Notes: generated by a model from the letters alone, not told the origin. Numbered from the stretch's first letter, positions 1 to 7,967 are shown. The stretch is 64,000 bases of DNA from Acidobacteriota bacterium (GCA_016213675.1 JACQZW010000006.1:1-64000), one strand, 5' to 3'. Translations and numbers: made by a program.

Positions 1-106
1 CAACCCTTCAACCCTTCAACCCTTCAACCCTTCAACCCTTCAACCCTTCAACCCTTCAACCCTTCAACCCTTCAACCCTTCAACCCTTCAACCCTTCAAC
101 CCTTCA
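1..106. repeat. 8-bp tandem repeat (CAACCCTT)n
   Basis: About 13 perfect copies of CAACCCTT in tandem, beginning at or before the window edge. The repeat supplies the stop codon (96-98, minus strand) and the last residues of hutH, so the coding sequence runs into it. Copy number change would leave the stop in place only because it lies in the first repeat unit met. Origin by slippage is an inference. Confidence 0.95.
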
Positions 107-1604
107 GCAGCTCCGCGGGATCGAGCCGGTCGAGGACGCGGGCGGCGGCGACGATGTCGGGGTGGAGCGTGTGGTCGCCGTCGAGCGGCGGGGCCACCTC
201 GCGGACGATCGCGTGGGCCCGCTCGAGCGCCGGCGACGACCGCAGCGGCCGCTTGAAATCGAGCCCCTGCGCGGCCTCGAGCAGCTCGACGGCGAGCACG
301 AGGCGGGCGTTGTCGACGACCGCAGCAAGCTTGCGCGCCGCCCACGTCCCCATCGACACGTGGTCCTCGCGGCCGGCCGAGGTCGGGATCGAGTCGACGC
401 TCGCCGGGTGGGCCAGCGTCTTGCACTCGGAGACCAGCACCGCCGCGGTGACCTGCGCCATCATGAACCCGGAGTTGAGGCCCGACGCGTCGACCAGGAA
501 CGCCGGCAGCCACGACTGCTCGGGGGTGACGAGGCGGGCCGAGCGGCGCTCCGAGATCGACGCCAGGCTGGTCAGCGCGATGGCCGCGAAGTCGCAGGCG
601 GCCGCCACCGGGGCGCCGTGGAAGTTGCCGCCGGAGACGACGCGGCCGTCGGGCAGCACCATCGGGTTGTCGGTGGCGGCGTTGACCTCGATGGCGAGCG
701 TGCGCCTCAGGTGGCCCAGCGCGTCCCGCGCGGTGCCGTGCACCTGCGGCGAGCAACGCATCGAGTAGGCGTCCTGCACCCGCGAGCACGCCTGGTGCGA
801 GTCGCGGACCTGCGATCCCTGCATCAGCGCGAGGAGGTTCGCCGCGCTCGCCACCTGGCCCGGATGCGGGCGGGCGGCGTGGATCTCCGCGATGAAGGCG
901 GTGTCGGTGCCCTCCATCGCGTCGATCGACATCGCGGCGGCGACGTCGGCCGCCGCCGCCAGCCGCTCGGCGTCGAGGAGCGCGAGCGCACCCACCGCGG
1001 TCATCACCTGGGTTCCGTTGATCAGCGCCAGCCCCTCCGTCGGGGCGAGCTCCAGCGCCTCGACGTCGGCCAGCTTCAGCGCCATCGCGCCGGGCATCCG
1101 CTTGCCGCCCAGCGTCGCCTCGCCCTCGCCGACCAGGACCAGCGCCAGGTGGGCGAGCGGCGCGAGGTCGCCGGAGGCGCCGACCGACCCCTGGCTCGGC
1201 ACGATCGGGGCGACGCCGGCGTTGAGCAGCTCGACGAGTCGCTCGACCACGACCGGCCGGACCCCGGCGTACCCCCCGGCGAGCACGTTGGCGCGGAGCA
1301 GGAGCATGGCGCGCACGACGTCCTCGCGGAACGGCTCGCCCACCCCGCAGGCGTGCGAGCGCAGCAGGTTGAGCTGCAGTCGGGCGAGCTGGTCGGCGGG
1401 GATCTGGACGTCGGCGAGCCGGCCGAAGCCGGTGTTGACGCCGTACAGCACCTCGCCCGCCGCGATGCGCGCCTCGATGCCCGCCCGGGTGCGGGCGACC
1501 CGCTCGCGCGCCCCGGCCTCGAGCTCGACGCGCGCCCCGTGCCGCGCCACGGCCTCGACCTGCTCCAGCGTGAGACTCCGCCCGTCCAGCACGACTCGTT
1601 CCAT
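96..1604 (-). CDS. hutH: histidine ammonia-lyase
   Basis: Cytoplasmic enzyme that deaminates L-histidine to urocanate, first step of histidine degradation. The 502-aa protein has the usual family length. The MIO prosthetic group precursor Ala143-Ser144-Gly145 lies in GSVGASGDLAPLAHLAL; the catalytic Tyr loop YGVNTGFG (Tyr54), the SHACGVGEP segment (His84) and a REDHVSMG segment in the second half are all present. The start MERVVLDG is chosen because a GGAGG ribosome site lies just upstream; the open frame extends further but that part looks non-coding. Divergent from purA with a 113-bp gap. No other hut gene is in the window. The 3' end runs into the octamer tandem repeat. Tyrosine or phenylalanine ammonia-lyase activity cannot be excluded by eye, but the HAL-like SHA(C)G selectivity segment favours histidine. 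Confidence 0.9.
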   Translation of the reverse strand: MERVVLDGRSLTLEQVEAVARHGARVELEAGARERVARTRAGIEARIAAGEVLYGVNTGFGRLADVQIPADQLARLQLNLLRSHACGVGEPFREDVVRAMLLLRANVLAGGYAGVRPVVVERLVELLNAGVAPIVPSQGSVGASGDLAPLAHLALVLVGEGEATLGGKRMPGAMALKLADVEALELAPTEGLALINGTQVMTAVGALALLDAERLAAAADVAAAMSIDAMEGTDTAFIAEIHAARPHPGQVASAANLLALMQGSQVRDSHQACSRVQDAYSMRCSPQVHGTARDALGHLRRTLAIEVNAATDNPMVLPDGRVVSGGNFHGAPVAAACDFAAIALTSLASISERRSARLVTPEQSWLPAFLVDASGLNSGFMMAQVTAAVLVSECKTLAHPASVDSIPTSAGREDHVSMGTWAARKLAAVVDNARLVLAVELLEAAQGLDFKRPLRSSPALERAHAIVREVAPPLDGDHTLHPDIVAAARVLDRLDPAELLKG

Positions 1605-1652
1605 CCCGACCTCCGACCGGGCAGGATAGCGCAGGCGACGTCGCGCCGCGCC

Positions 1653-1681
1653 TTGCCCTCCGAGGGATACTTTGCTATGAA
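1653..1681 (+). promoter_or_regulatory. putative sigma-70 promoter for purA
   Basis: TTGCCC (1653-1658), 17-bp spacer, TATGAA (1676-1681), ending 36 bp before the purA start codon in the hutH/purA divergent gap. Good spacing and a fair -10 match; predicted by eye only. Confidence 0.45.
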
Positions 1682-1717
1682 TACGCGGTTTGTGCCGCGG
1701 CTGCACAAGGAGTCCGA

Positions 1718-3043
1718 ATGGCGAACGTGGTGGTGATCGGCGGGCAGTGGGGGGACGAGGGCAAGGGTAAGGTCGTCGACCTGCTCTGCCCCTCCTTCGA
1801 GCACGTGGTGCGGTTCAACGGGGGCAACAACGCGGGTCACACGGTCCGCTTCGCCGACCGGCACTTCGCGTTGCACCTGATCCCCTCCGGGATCATCCAG
1901 CCGACCTGCCGCTGCGCCGTCGGCCCCGGCGTGGTCATCGACCCGGTCGGCCTGCTCGCCGAGATCCGCGAGCTCGAGGCGCAGTCGATCTCCGTCCGCA
2001 CCCGCCTGCTCCTGTCGTCCCGCGCCCACCTCGTCATGCCCGGCCACCGCGCCCTCGACCTCGCCCGCGAGACCGCGCGCGGCGCCAAGAAGATCGGCAC
2101 CACCGGCAAGGGCATCGGACCGGCCTACGAGACGCGCGCCGGGCGCACCGGCGTCCGGCTCGGCCTGGTCCGCAACGAGGACCGCTTCCGCGAGGCGGTG
2201 GACGCCACCAACCAGGCGCTCGGCGAGCTGCTGCGCGGCTACGACGCCCCGGCCCCGGACCCCGAGGAGGTCGAGGCCGCGATCGTGGCCGCCCTCGCGC
2301 TCGCCCCGCTCGTCGGCGACGTCTCCCAGGTCCTCCACGACGCGATCGCCACCAAGCAGGCGATCCTGTTCGAGGGCGCCCAGGGCACCTTCCTCGACAT
2401 CGACCACGGGACCTACCCGTTCGTCACCTCCTCCGGCGTCCTCGCCGGCTTCGCCGCCCCGGCCTGCGGCCTGCCGGCCCGCGCGATCGGCGGCGTCCTC
2501 GCCGTCCTCAAGGCGTACACCACGCGGGTCGGCGGCGGACCGTTCCCGACCGAGCTGAACGACGCCCTCGGCGAGCAGCTCCGCCGGCGCGGCAACGAGT
2601 TCGGCACCACCACCGGCCGGCCGCGCCGCACCGGCTGGTTCGACGCCGTGGCGGCCCGCGCCGCGGTGCGCTGGAACGGCATCGACGCGGTGGCCCTGAC
2701 CAAGCTCGACGTGCTCGACGAGGTCGAGGAGATCCCCATCGCCACCGGCTACCGGATCGGCGGCGAGGTCACCACCGAGGTCCCCGACGACGTCGCCGAC
2801 CTCGCCGAGGCCGACCCCGTCTACGAGGTCATGCCCGGCTGGTGCAGCTCGACCTCCGGGGTGACGGACGACGCGGAGCTGCCGGACGCCGCCCGCCGCT
2901 ACGTCGCGCGGCTCGAGGAGCTGCTCGACGTCCCGATCGCGATGATCTCGACCGGGCCGCGGCGCGAGGAGACGATCCTGCGCGCGGTCCCGCCGTTCTC
3001 GCAGTGGTTCCCCGAGCTGTTCCGCCGCAAGGCGCCGCGCTGA
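1718..3043 (+). CDS. purA: adenylosuccinate synthetase
   Basis: Converts IMP, GTP and aspartate to adenylosuccinate in AMP biosynthesis. The 441-aa protein is of normal length. The N-terminal GTP-binding loop GGQWGDEGKGK (residues 7-17), the NGGNNAGHT segment, the GTTGKGIGP IMP-binding segment near residue 127, and the C-terminal guanine-binding ISTGP segment are all present. The AAGGAG ribosome site 5-10 bases upstream supports the ATG. It is followed after 43 bp by the second aromatic amino acid lyase on the same strand, so the two are probably co-transcribed, an unusual pairing that also places a lyase gene on each side of purA. Confidence 0.97.
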   Translation: MANVVVIGGQWGDEGKGKVVDLLCPSFEHVVRFNGGNNAGHTVRFADRHFALHLIPSGIIQPTCRCAVGPGVVIDPVGLLAEIRELEAQSISVRTRLLLSSRAHLVMPGHRALDLARETARGAKKIGTTGKGIGPAYETRAGRTGVRLGLVRNEDRFREAVDATNQALGELLRGYDAPAPDPEEVEAAIVAALALAPLVGDVSQVLHDAIATKQAILFEGAQGTFLDIDHGTYPFVTSSGVLAGFAAPACGLPARAIGGVLAVLKAYTTRVGGGPFPTELNDALGEQLRRRGNEFGTTTGRPRRTGWFDAVAARAAVRWNGIDAVALTKLDVLDEVEEIPIATGYRIGGEVTTEVPDDVADLAEADPVYEVMPGWCSSTSGVTDDAELPDAARRYVARLEELLDVPIAMISTGPRREETILRAVPPFSQWFPELFRRKAPR

Positions 3044-3086
3044 CGCTCCGGCGCGGACGCCCGACCACGACTGACGAGGAGAACGC

Positions 3087-4619
3087 ATGCTGGTGATCGG
3101 GAACACGAGCCGTCTGGCCATCGAGGACGTCGTCCGGGTCGCGCGCCACGGCGAGGAGGTCGAGCTCTCCCCCGCCGCCCTCGACCGCATCCGCGCCTGC
3201 CGCGGCATGCTCGAGGCGAAGATCGCCGCGCACGAGATCATGTACGGCGTCAACACCGGCATCGGCGAGCTCGCCAACGTCGTCCTCGACGACGAGCAGG
3301 TGCAGCAGTTCCAGCGCTACCTGATCTACAACCACGCCGCCGGAATCGGCGAGCCCGCGCCGATCGAGCACGTCCGCGCCGCGATGCTGTCGCGCATCGC
3401 CGTCCACTCGCGCGGCTGCTCCGGCTGCCGCCCGGAGATCACCCTCACCTACGTCGCGATGCTCAACCGCGGCGTCACCCCGGTCGTCTGCGAGAAGGGC
3501 AGCGTCGGCGCGTGCGGCGACCTCGCGCCGATGAGCCAGATCGCGCTGTCGCTGATGGGCGAGGGCGAGAGCTTCTACCGCGGCGAGCGGATGCCGACCC
3601 GCGACGCGATGGCCAAGGCCGGCATCCCGGTCCCCGGCCTGCAGGCCCGCGACGGCCTGGCCGCCATCAACGGCTCAAACCTGATCACCGGCATCGGCTG
3701 CCTGCTCCTTTTCGACATCGACCGCTGGGTCGCCCAGGCCGAGATCGCCGCCGCCATGAGCCTCGAGGCGCTGCTCGCCAACATGCGGCCGTACATCGCC
3801 AAGCTCCACGAGCTGCGCGGCTTCAAGGGGGCGATTACCTGCGCCGCCAACCTGCGCAAGGTCATCGATGGCTCGGACCTCGTCACCGGCAAGCTCAAGG
3901 TCAAGGTCCAGGACGCCTACTCGATGCGCTCGACGCCGCAGGTCATCGGCGCGCTGCGCGACGCCCTCGCCTACGCGCGGGCGCAACTGGAGACCGAGCT
4001 CAACGGCGTCGCCGACAACCCGATCTTCGTCCGCGACGAGAACCTCGTCCTGACCGGCGCCAACTTCCAGGGCACGCCGATCTCGATGCCGCTCGACCTG
4101 ATCGGCGCCGGTGTCACGATGGTCTCGGTGCTCTCCGAGCGGCGCCTCAACCGGCTGCTCAACCCGGCACTGTCGGTCGGCCTGCCGGCGTTCCTCACCA
4201 AGGGCGCCGGGATGTTCTCCGGCCACATGCTCAGCCAGTACACCGCCGACATGCTCATCGTCGAGCAGCGCATCCTGTCCGCGCCGTCGTGCGTCCAGTC
4301 GATCCCGGCCGCCGCCGACCAGGAGGACTTCGTCTCCATGGGCATGAACGGCGCCCTGAAGACCAAGCAGATCCTGAAGAACGCCTTCGGCATCCTCGGC
4401 ATCGAGCTGATCGCCGCCGCCCAGGCGCTCGACTTCCGCGAGTTCGGCTTCGGCCGCGGCACCAGGGCGGCCCACGCCGCCGTGCGCGAGGTCGTCGCCC
4501 ACCTCGACGTCGACCGCCCCCTCTTCTCCGACCACAACGCGATGTCCGCCGCCGTCGAGCGCTGCGCCGTCCTCGACGCCGTCGAGCGCGAGGTCGGCCC
4601 CCTCGCCACCTCCTGGTAG
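3087..4619 (+). CDS. aromatic amino acid ammonia-lyase/HAL family protein with Ala-Cys-Gly MIO triad
   Basis: 510-aa member of the histidase/PAL superfamily, paralogous to hutH on the other side of purA. Conserved segments: YGVNTGIG (Tyr53), NHAAGIGEP, GSVGACGDLAPMSQ and QEDFVSMG. The MIO-forming triad reads Ala142-Cys143-Gly144 where most family members have Ala-Ser-Gly, and the usual QEDHVS reads QEDFVS. From known mutants, Cys in this position can still support MIO formation in histidase, so the protein may be active; its substrate is not clear from sequence. A GAGGAG ribosome site precedes the ATG. It lies 43 bp after purA and is probably in the same transcript. It is a divergent histidase rather than a recent duplicate of hutH. 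Confidence 0.8.
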   Translation: MLVIGNTSRLAIEDVVRVARHGEEVELSPAALDRIRACRGMLEAKIAAHEIMYGVNTGIGELANVVLDDEQVQQFQRYLIYNHAAGIGEPAPIEHVRAAMLSRIAVHSRGCSGCRPEITLTYVAMLNRGVTPVVCEKGSVGACGDLAPMSQIALSLMGEGESFYRGERMPTRDAMAKAGIPVPGLQARDGLAAINGSNLITGIGCLLLFDIDRWVAQAEIAAAMSLEALLANMRPYIAKLHELRGFKGAITCAANLRKVIDGSDLVTGKLKVKVQDAYSMRSTPQVIGALRDALAYARAQLETELNGVADNPIFVRDENLVLTGANFQGTPISMPLDLIGAGVTMVSVLSERRLNRLLNPALSVGLPAFLTKGAGMFSGHMLSQYTADMLIVEQRILSAPSCVQSIPAAADQEDFVSMGMNGALKTKQILKNAFGILGIELIAAAQALDFREFGFGRGTRAAHAAVREVVAHLDVDRPLFSDHNAMSAAVERCAVLDAVEREVGPLATSW

Positions 4620-4664
4620 GCCGACGCGCGGGGCGCGCGGCCGCGCCACGAATCCCCGTTCCCC

Positions 4665-4700
4665 GTAGGGCGGGCGCCCTCGCCCGCCCCTCCACCCCCA
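4665..4700 (+). repeat. dispersed GC-rich repeat, copy 1
   Basis: GTAGGGCGGGCGCCC followed by its near-inverse and a C-rich tail. An almost identical copy lies at 5123-5158, so the pair brackets the MNT gene in direct orientation. Confidence 0.75.
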
Positions 4701-4707
4701 TCATTCC

Positions 4708-4736
4708 TTGACGCTCCCACACTGATGGGTGATCAT
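4708..4736 (+). promoter_or_regulatory. putative promoter for the MNT gene
   Basis: TTGACG, 17-bp spacer, GATCAT. The -35 and the next bases (TTCCTTGACGCTCCCA) are shared word for word with the tRNA-Lys promoter at 5240, which suggests a duplication. The -10 is poor. Confidence 0.35.
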
Positions 4737-4762
4737 CCAACTGAGCCAGGAGCCGATACATC

Positions 4763-5074
4763 ATGCCGCACGTCGAGCCGCCCAAGGACAAGATCGAGGC
4801 CTTCTGCCGTACGTGGAAGGTGATGGAGCTCGCCCTGTTCGGCTCCGTCCTGCGTGACGACTTCGGTCCCGACAGCGATGTCGATGTGCTCGTGACGTTC
4901 GCCGACGATGCCCGCTGGGGCTTGCTTGACCACGCGCGGATGGAACGAGAGCTCGCGGCGATCATCGGGCGCGACGTGGACCTCGTCACCCGCTCGGCAG
5001 TCGAGCGCTCACCGAACTGGATCCGCCGCCGCGAGATCCTCGACGGGGCCCGGAGCCTCTATGCGGCGCGATGA
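4763..5074 (+). CDS. MNT-type nucleotidyltransferase antitoxin
   Basis: 103-aa minimal nucleotidyltransferase. The catalytic signature GSVLRDDFGPDSDVDVLV (GS-x-x-R-x(6-7)-S-D-V-D) and a distal Asp in GRDVDLVT (the third carboxylate) are intact. In the MNT/HEPN toxin-antitoxin type, such proteins add nucleotides to a HEPN RNase toxin and silence it. Here the downstream partner overlapping its stop codon is only a 21-codon stump (5061-5126), so this looks like an antitoxin left without a toxin. It is bracketed by two copies of a GC-rich repeat. Confidence 0.85.
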   Translation: MPHVEPPKDKIEAFCRTWKVMELALFGSVLRDDFGPDSDVDVLVTFADDARWGLLDHARMERELAAIIGRDVDLVTRSAVERSPNWIRRREILDGARSLYAAR

Positions 5075-5126
5075 CGCGACGCTGCTGGGCTTCCCGGGTG
5101 CCCACGCCCGCCATCGCCTGAAGTAG
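5061..5126 (+). pseudogene. truncated HEPN toxin remnant
   Basis: ATG at 5061 overlaps the end of the MNT gene and opens a 21-codon frame starting MRRDDATLLGF, which resembles the usual start of the HEPN partner (typically a DDATLLDI-like segment). After about ten codons it becomes unrelated and stops in the GC-rich repeat at 5123-5158, whose first bases supply the TAG. The body of the toxin, including the Rx4-6H motif, is missing. Short homology, so moderate confidence. Confidence 0.55.
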
Positions 5127-5158
5127 GGCGGGCGCCCTCGCCCGCCCCGTCCACCCCC
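5123..5158 (+). repeat. dispersed GC-rich repeat, copy 2
   Basis: Near-identical direct copy of 4665-4700 (GTAGGGCGGGCGCCC then C-rich tail). It sits where the HEPN frame breaks off. Confidence 0.75.
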
Positions 5159-5239
5159 CCGTCCCTGCGAGGAGACGCGACGCGCCGACGAAGCAGTCCC
5201 GTCGCGTTCCAGCGCCCTCTTCGCCGCCCCGATAGTTCC

Positions 5240-5268
5240 TTGACGCTCCCAGGTCGATGGGCTAACGT
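5240..5268 (+). promoter_or_regulatory. promoter of tRNA-Lys
   Basis: TTGACG (5240-5245), 17-bp spacer, TAACGT (5263-5268), ending six bases before the tRNA. Spacing and position fit a sigma-70 tRNA promoter. Confidence 0.6.
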
Positions 5269-5274
5269 CCGAGC

Positions 5275-5347
5275 GGGCCGTTAGCTCAGTTGGCAGAGCA
5301 CCGGGCTTTTAACCCGAGGGTCGGGGGTTCGAGCCCCCCACGGCCCA
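5275..5347 (+). tRNA. tRNA-Lys (anticodon TTT)
   Basis: Complete cloverleaf: acceptor GGGCCGT pairs with ACGGCCC, D-arm TTAGCTCAGTTGG, anticodon loop CTTTTAA, T-arm GGGGGTTCGAGCCCCC. Discriminator A; CCA is not encoded (CACA follows). The accessory island starts directly after it, so it may be the integration target, but I found no repeat of its 3' end near 13.2-13.4 kb. Confidence 0.95.
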
Positions 5348-5491
5348 CACCTTAACACCATTACAAGCAATAACTTACGAACCACAACTCATGATACTGT
5401 ACGAAGCCACGCGGCGCCGTTGCCCCCCTATTGCCCCCTCCAGACACAAGAAGAGACCCCGGCGCGGGCCGGCGTCGATTCTCGATCAATG
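5348..5491. other. AT-richer non-coding stretch at left island edge
   Basis: The sequence composition drops sharply after tRNA-Lys (TTAACACCATTACAAG...). I see no gene or integrase remnant that I can support here. Confidence 0.4.
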
Positions 5492-5944
5492 TCACCCTGT
5501 CCCCGCCTTTCCTTGCCGCCTAGGAAATCCAAGTGCTACCAGGAACTCGCCCAGGTCGCGACCTCCAATCCGCTTTCGCGGGAAGGCCCTTTCTACAGCT
5601 TTCACCTGGGCTTCTTCTGACGGGAGCCGATCAAGGATCCTCCGAGTCGCCTCTATATCGGGGCGGATACTCCAGGCTGCAACGAGTTCCTCAACTACGC
5701 CGCTGACCAAGGCCTCTGCGGCTTGCTCCCGATCCAGTTCAGCCCGCTGTCGCGCTAGCCTGAGCGCCTCCTCTGCCGCGTTGGCGCCCCGTTCGGCGGT
5801 CGCGGCGCTTCGCTGTGCTGCCTCGGCGCTGCTCTCGGCAGCCTTGGCACTCTTCTCCGCCGCAATGCCCTTCCGGCGATTCCAGTAGAGGGCCCACAGC
5901 GATAGCAGAAGGCCTATCGGACCAGTTGCCTCAAGCAGCGTCAT
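5492..5944 (-). CDS. small membrane-anchored coiled-coil protein
   Basis: 150 aa, family not recognised. One N-terminal membrane segment (about residues 5-21, GPIGLLLSLWALYWN) followed by Arg/Lys-rich turn and an Ala/Glu-rich repeat (AAEKSAKAAESSAEAAQ...) spanning roughly residues 28-80 that should form a coiled coil. The C-terminal 70 residues are a charged, probably helical cytoplasmic region ending in a low-complexity basic tail. Its ATG overlaps the stop of the upstream HEPN-like gene by four bases (ATGA), so the two are translationally coupled and probably act together, the coiled coil perhaps tethering the partner to the membrane. That role is inference. Confidence 0.7.
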   Translation of the reverse strand: MTLLEATGPIGLLLSLWALYWNRRKGIAAEKSAKAAESSAEAAQRSAATAERGANAAEEALRLARQRAELDREQAAEALVSGVVEELVAAWSIRPDIEATRRILDRLPSEEAQVKAVERAFPRKRIGGRDLGEFLVALGFPRRQGKAGTG

Positions 5945-6747
5945 GATTCACCCTCGCCATTCTCGACAGCCGAGCCGAAGAACTCCCCGAGCGCCAGGAG
6001 TCGGCGGACGTAGAAGGCGAACATCACGAGGTAGGTGTGTGCCTCCTCTCGCTCCACCACCTTTCCGGTCGGGTGTCCCGCCTCGTTCCTCGAGATCCTC
6101 AGGAAGTCGCCCACGCTGTGGAGCACTGCATCGAGACCGTCTCGGAGACTTGCGTCGAGCTGCTTCTGCCTCTGGTCGACGAGCTCCCGAAACCTCGCAA
6201 ACTTCGTCGCGTAGGTGCCCCTTGCGTTCCCGAGGATTCTCTCGAACTTGTCGCGCTCCGGCTCCTCAAGCCAATACACGAAAGCCTCGGCGGTCACTTG
6301 AAACCCCGCCTCAGCAGCAACCCCAATCATCACCGTAGAGGCGGCAAAACACCCGCCGTTGTAAGCCCGGAGAGCCTCCGTTGTGTAGAACTCGACAGGC
6401 CCAGCAAAGCCCGCTGCGCCCTTCTTCAGACGGGCGAGGTAGGCGCCAGGATCGTCCGGGTTGGGCGCGTCACCACCTGCGCAGCGCCGTCCGCGGTCGG
6501 TGATTCTCCAACGCCAACCCGACGTTTGCTGTATTGGCATGGTGATGGAGACCAGGCCATCGGCCAGCATCGTCCACAGTGCTTCGTCGATCACAGATCG
6601 TGGCGTCTTGATCGGCACCACCTGCCACAGGGGCTCCGCTGGGTTCTGCACTTCAACAACGTGCCAACCAATCTCTGGAGTTTTACACAGGACAGCCAAG
6701 AGCCCTGCTCGAAGCCCAGCCGCAGTCTGAGGTTTCGCTCCGCTCAT
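5941..6747 (-). CDS. HEPN-like (DUF4145-type) protein
   Basis: 268 aa, start MSGAKPQT chosen for its GGGGAGA ribosome site; the longer open frame upstream looks non-coding. Residues 30-100 look like a winged-helix region (EALWTMLADGLVSI ... GWRWRITDRGRR). The C-terminal half has the amphipathic helices of HEPN/DUF4145-type proteins (EALRAYNGGCFAASTVMIGVA) and near residue 222 an R-N-E-A-G-H segment, which matches the Rx4H signature of HEPN RNases. HEPN proteins are common toxins or effectors in phage defence. Translationally coupled with the downstream membrane coiled-coil gene. Active-site assignment rests on one short motif. Confidence 0.65.
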   Translation of the reverse strand: MSGAKPQTAAGLRAGLLAVLCKTPEIGWHVVEVQNPAEPLWQVVPIKTPRSVIDEALWTMLADGLVSITMPIQQTSGWRWRITDRGRRCAGGDAPNPDDPGAYLARLKKGAAGFAGPVEFYTTEALRAYNGGCFAASTVMIGVAAEAGFQVTAEAFVYWLEEPERDKFERILGNARGTYATKFARFRELVDQRQKQLDASLRDGLDAVLHSVGDFLRISRNEAGHPTGKVVEREEAHTYLVMFAFYVRRLLALGEFFGSAVENGEGES

Positions 6748-6800
6748 CTGTCTCCCCGTCCTGTTCTGTCGTGAGGCTACACCTCCCACAGCAAGGAAAC

Positions 6801-6823
6801 GACCCCGGCACGCGGCCGGGGTC
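6801..6823. other. hairpin in the divergent gap
   Basis: GACCCCGGC-ACGCG-GCCGGGGTC, nine-base perfect arms, in the 215-bp gap between the HEPN-like gene and the divergent membrane protein gene. Could be regulatory or structural; no clear promoter was identified here. Confidence 0.5.
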
Positions 6824-6962
6824 CGGTGTCCGTACGCCCCGATCTCCCTCCGCCCGGCATGAGGACACCACCCGCGCCCCGATCCCCCGGCACGCGCCAG
6901 CGAGGGGCGGAGTTGGCGTAGACTCGCCTGCAGCCCAGTAACAATCACAGAGGAGGTTCAGC

Positions 6963-7697
6963 GTGAAGGTACCGGCGCTCTCAGGCCTTAGCCGTTGGTG
7001 GTGGATCGGCACCTTCGTCGCGCTCGCGTTGGCGCTCGCATGTGTTGCCCTCCTGCAACCAACGGACCGCGGCGTGGCTGTTGGCCTTCTTACTGGACTC
7101 TCTGCGAACTGCTTCGCGATTGCCTTCGGGGTTTGGGCCGTTGATCGATTCGCTCGTCAGCAGCGCCGGGCCGATTGGATGCCAGCCGTGGTCGGCGCCG
7201 TGCACCAAGCCCGCCTGCACCTCGCGATTCTCGCGGCAGAGGCCTTGATAGCCTTGAGAGGCGATGGAACGGCCCAAGCGATGGGCGCCTGCAACCACGA
7301 AGCCGGCCGCATGCTGTCGCTCCTGGCTGAGGAACTGGATGAGCTTGGCCGTCTCCCGAGCGACGACCCCAGGCTAGAGGCCCTCGGGTTCCGGTGGGTC
7401 CTTTCGAGTGTCTTCAACTTCTCGGCCCTTGTTCCTGCCTTGGAATACGCCGGCCAGTTATACCTCCAGGCCGACGCCAAGCCCCGCGTCACCTCCTCCG
7501 TTCTCGACCTTGCCAGGGTACTCAAAGCCTCTCTGGCTGAAGCTCCCGCAGTTATCCAACTCACCAAGAAGACCACGCCGTGGGACATCGGGATCCGGGC
7601 GGGTCTCTTTCGTCAAGCCTCGGACCTCTACAAGCTGCTTGATCGGGAGGTCAAGCACTCCGCCGACCAGCCGATAGATGACATCAAGCCGGCGTAG
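6963..7697 (+). CDS. two-TM membrane protein of unknown function
   Basis: 244 aa, GTG start with a strong GAGGAGG ribosome site seven bases upstream. Two N-terminal membrane helices (about residues 12-33, WWWIGTFVALALALACVALL, and 38-60, VGLLTGLSANCFAIAFGVW) then a long, mostly helical cytoplasmic domain with no motif I recognise. The two-helix anchor with a helical soluble part recalls membrane components of defence systems, but this is only an analogy. It lies between the HEPN-like gene (divergent) and the helicase gene (same strand, 270 bp downstream). Confidence 0.65.
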   Translation: MKVPALSGLSRWWWIGTFVALALALACVALLQPTDRGVAVGLLTGLSANCFAIAFGVWAVDRFARQQRRADWMPAVVGAVHQARLHLAILAAEALIALRGDGTAQAMGACNHEAGRMLSLLAEELDELGRLPSDDPRLEALGFRWVLSSVFNFSALVPALEYAGQLYLQADAKPRVTSSVLDLARVLKASLAEAPAVIQLTKKTTPWDIGIRAGLFRQASDLYKLLDREVKHSADQPIDDIKPA

Positions 7698-7967
7698 GAG
7701 GCGATGAGCGCCAAGGCCACACCGGCGCCGGCAGGAAGGCCCCCCCTGCCCGGCAGCTCCGGGGGCCAAACGGGAGAGCTGCGGTCCGTACTGCCCCGCC
7801 TCGCGGCTCGGCGGAATCACGACGGCCCATTCCCTTCTTGCGCGGGGGAAGACCCATCGCGCAGGCGTGAGGGGCAGCAGTGCGGCGGAGGCTGGCCGTT
7901 GGCGTATTATCGATTGGTGTAGGCAAGCGATTCCCTATCCGCAACTTGGATTGATGGAGCGCGCAAG
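7698..7967. other. intergenic, possible promoter for the helicase gene
   Basis: No convincing gene; a 72-codon open frame here has no family features. A -10-like TATTAT at 7905-7910 is the most promoter-like element, without a good -35. Confidence 0.3.

Noticed and set aside
1-106. CRISPR array or telomere
   Set aside because: The 8-bp units have no spacers, and a telomere would not continue into a normal gene; it is a simple tandem repeat.
7704-7922. 72-aa frame upstream of the helicase
   Set aside because: Low-complexity Pro/Arg/Gly composition, no ribosome site and no domain; not reported as a gene.
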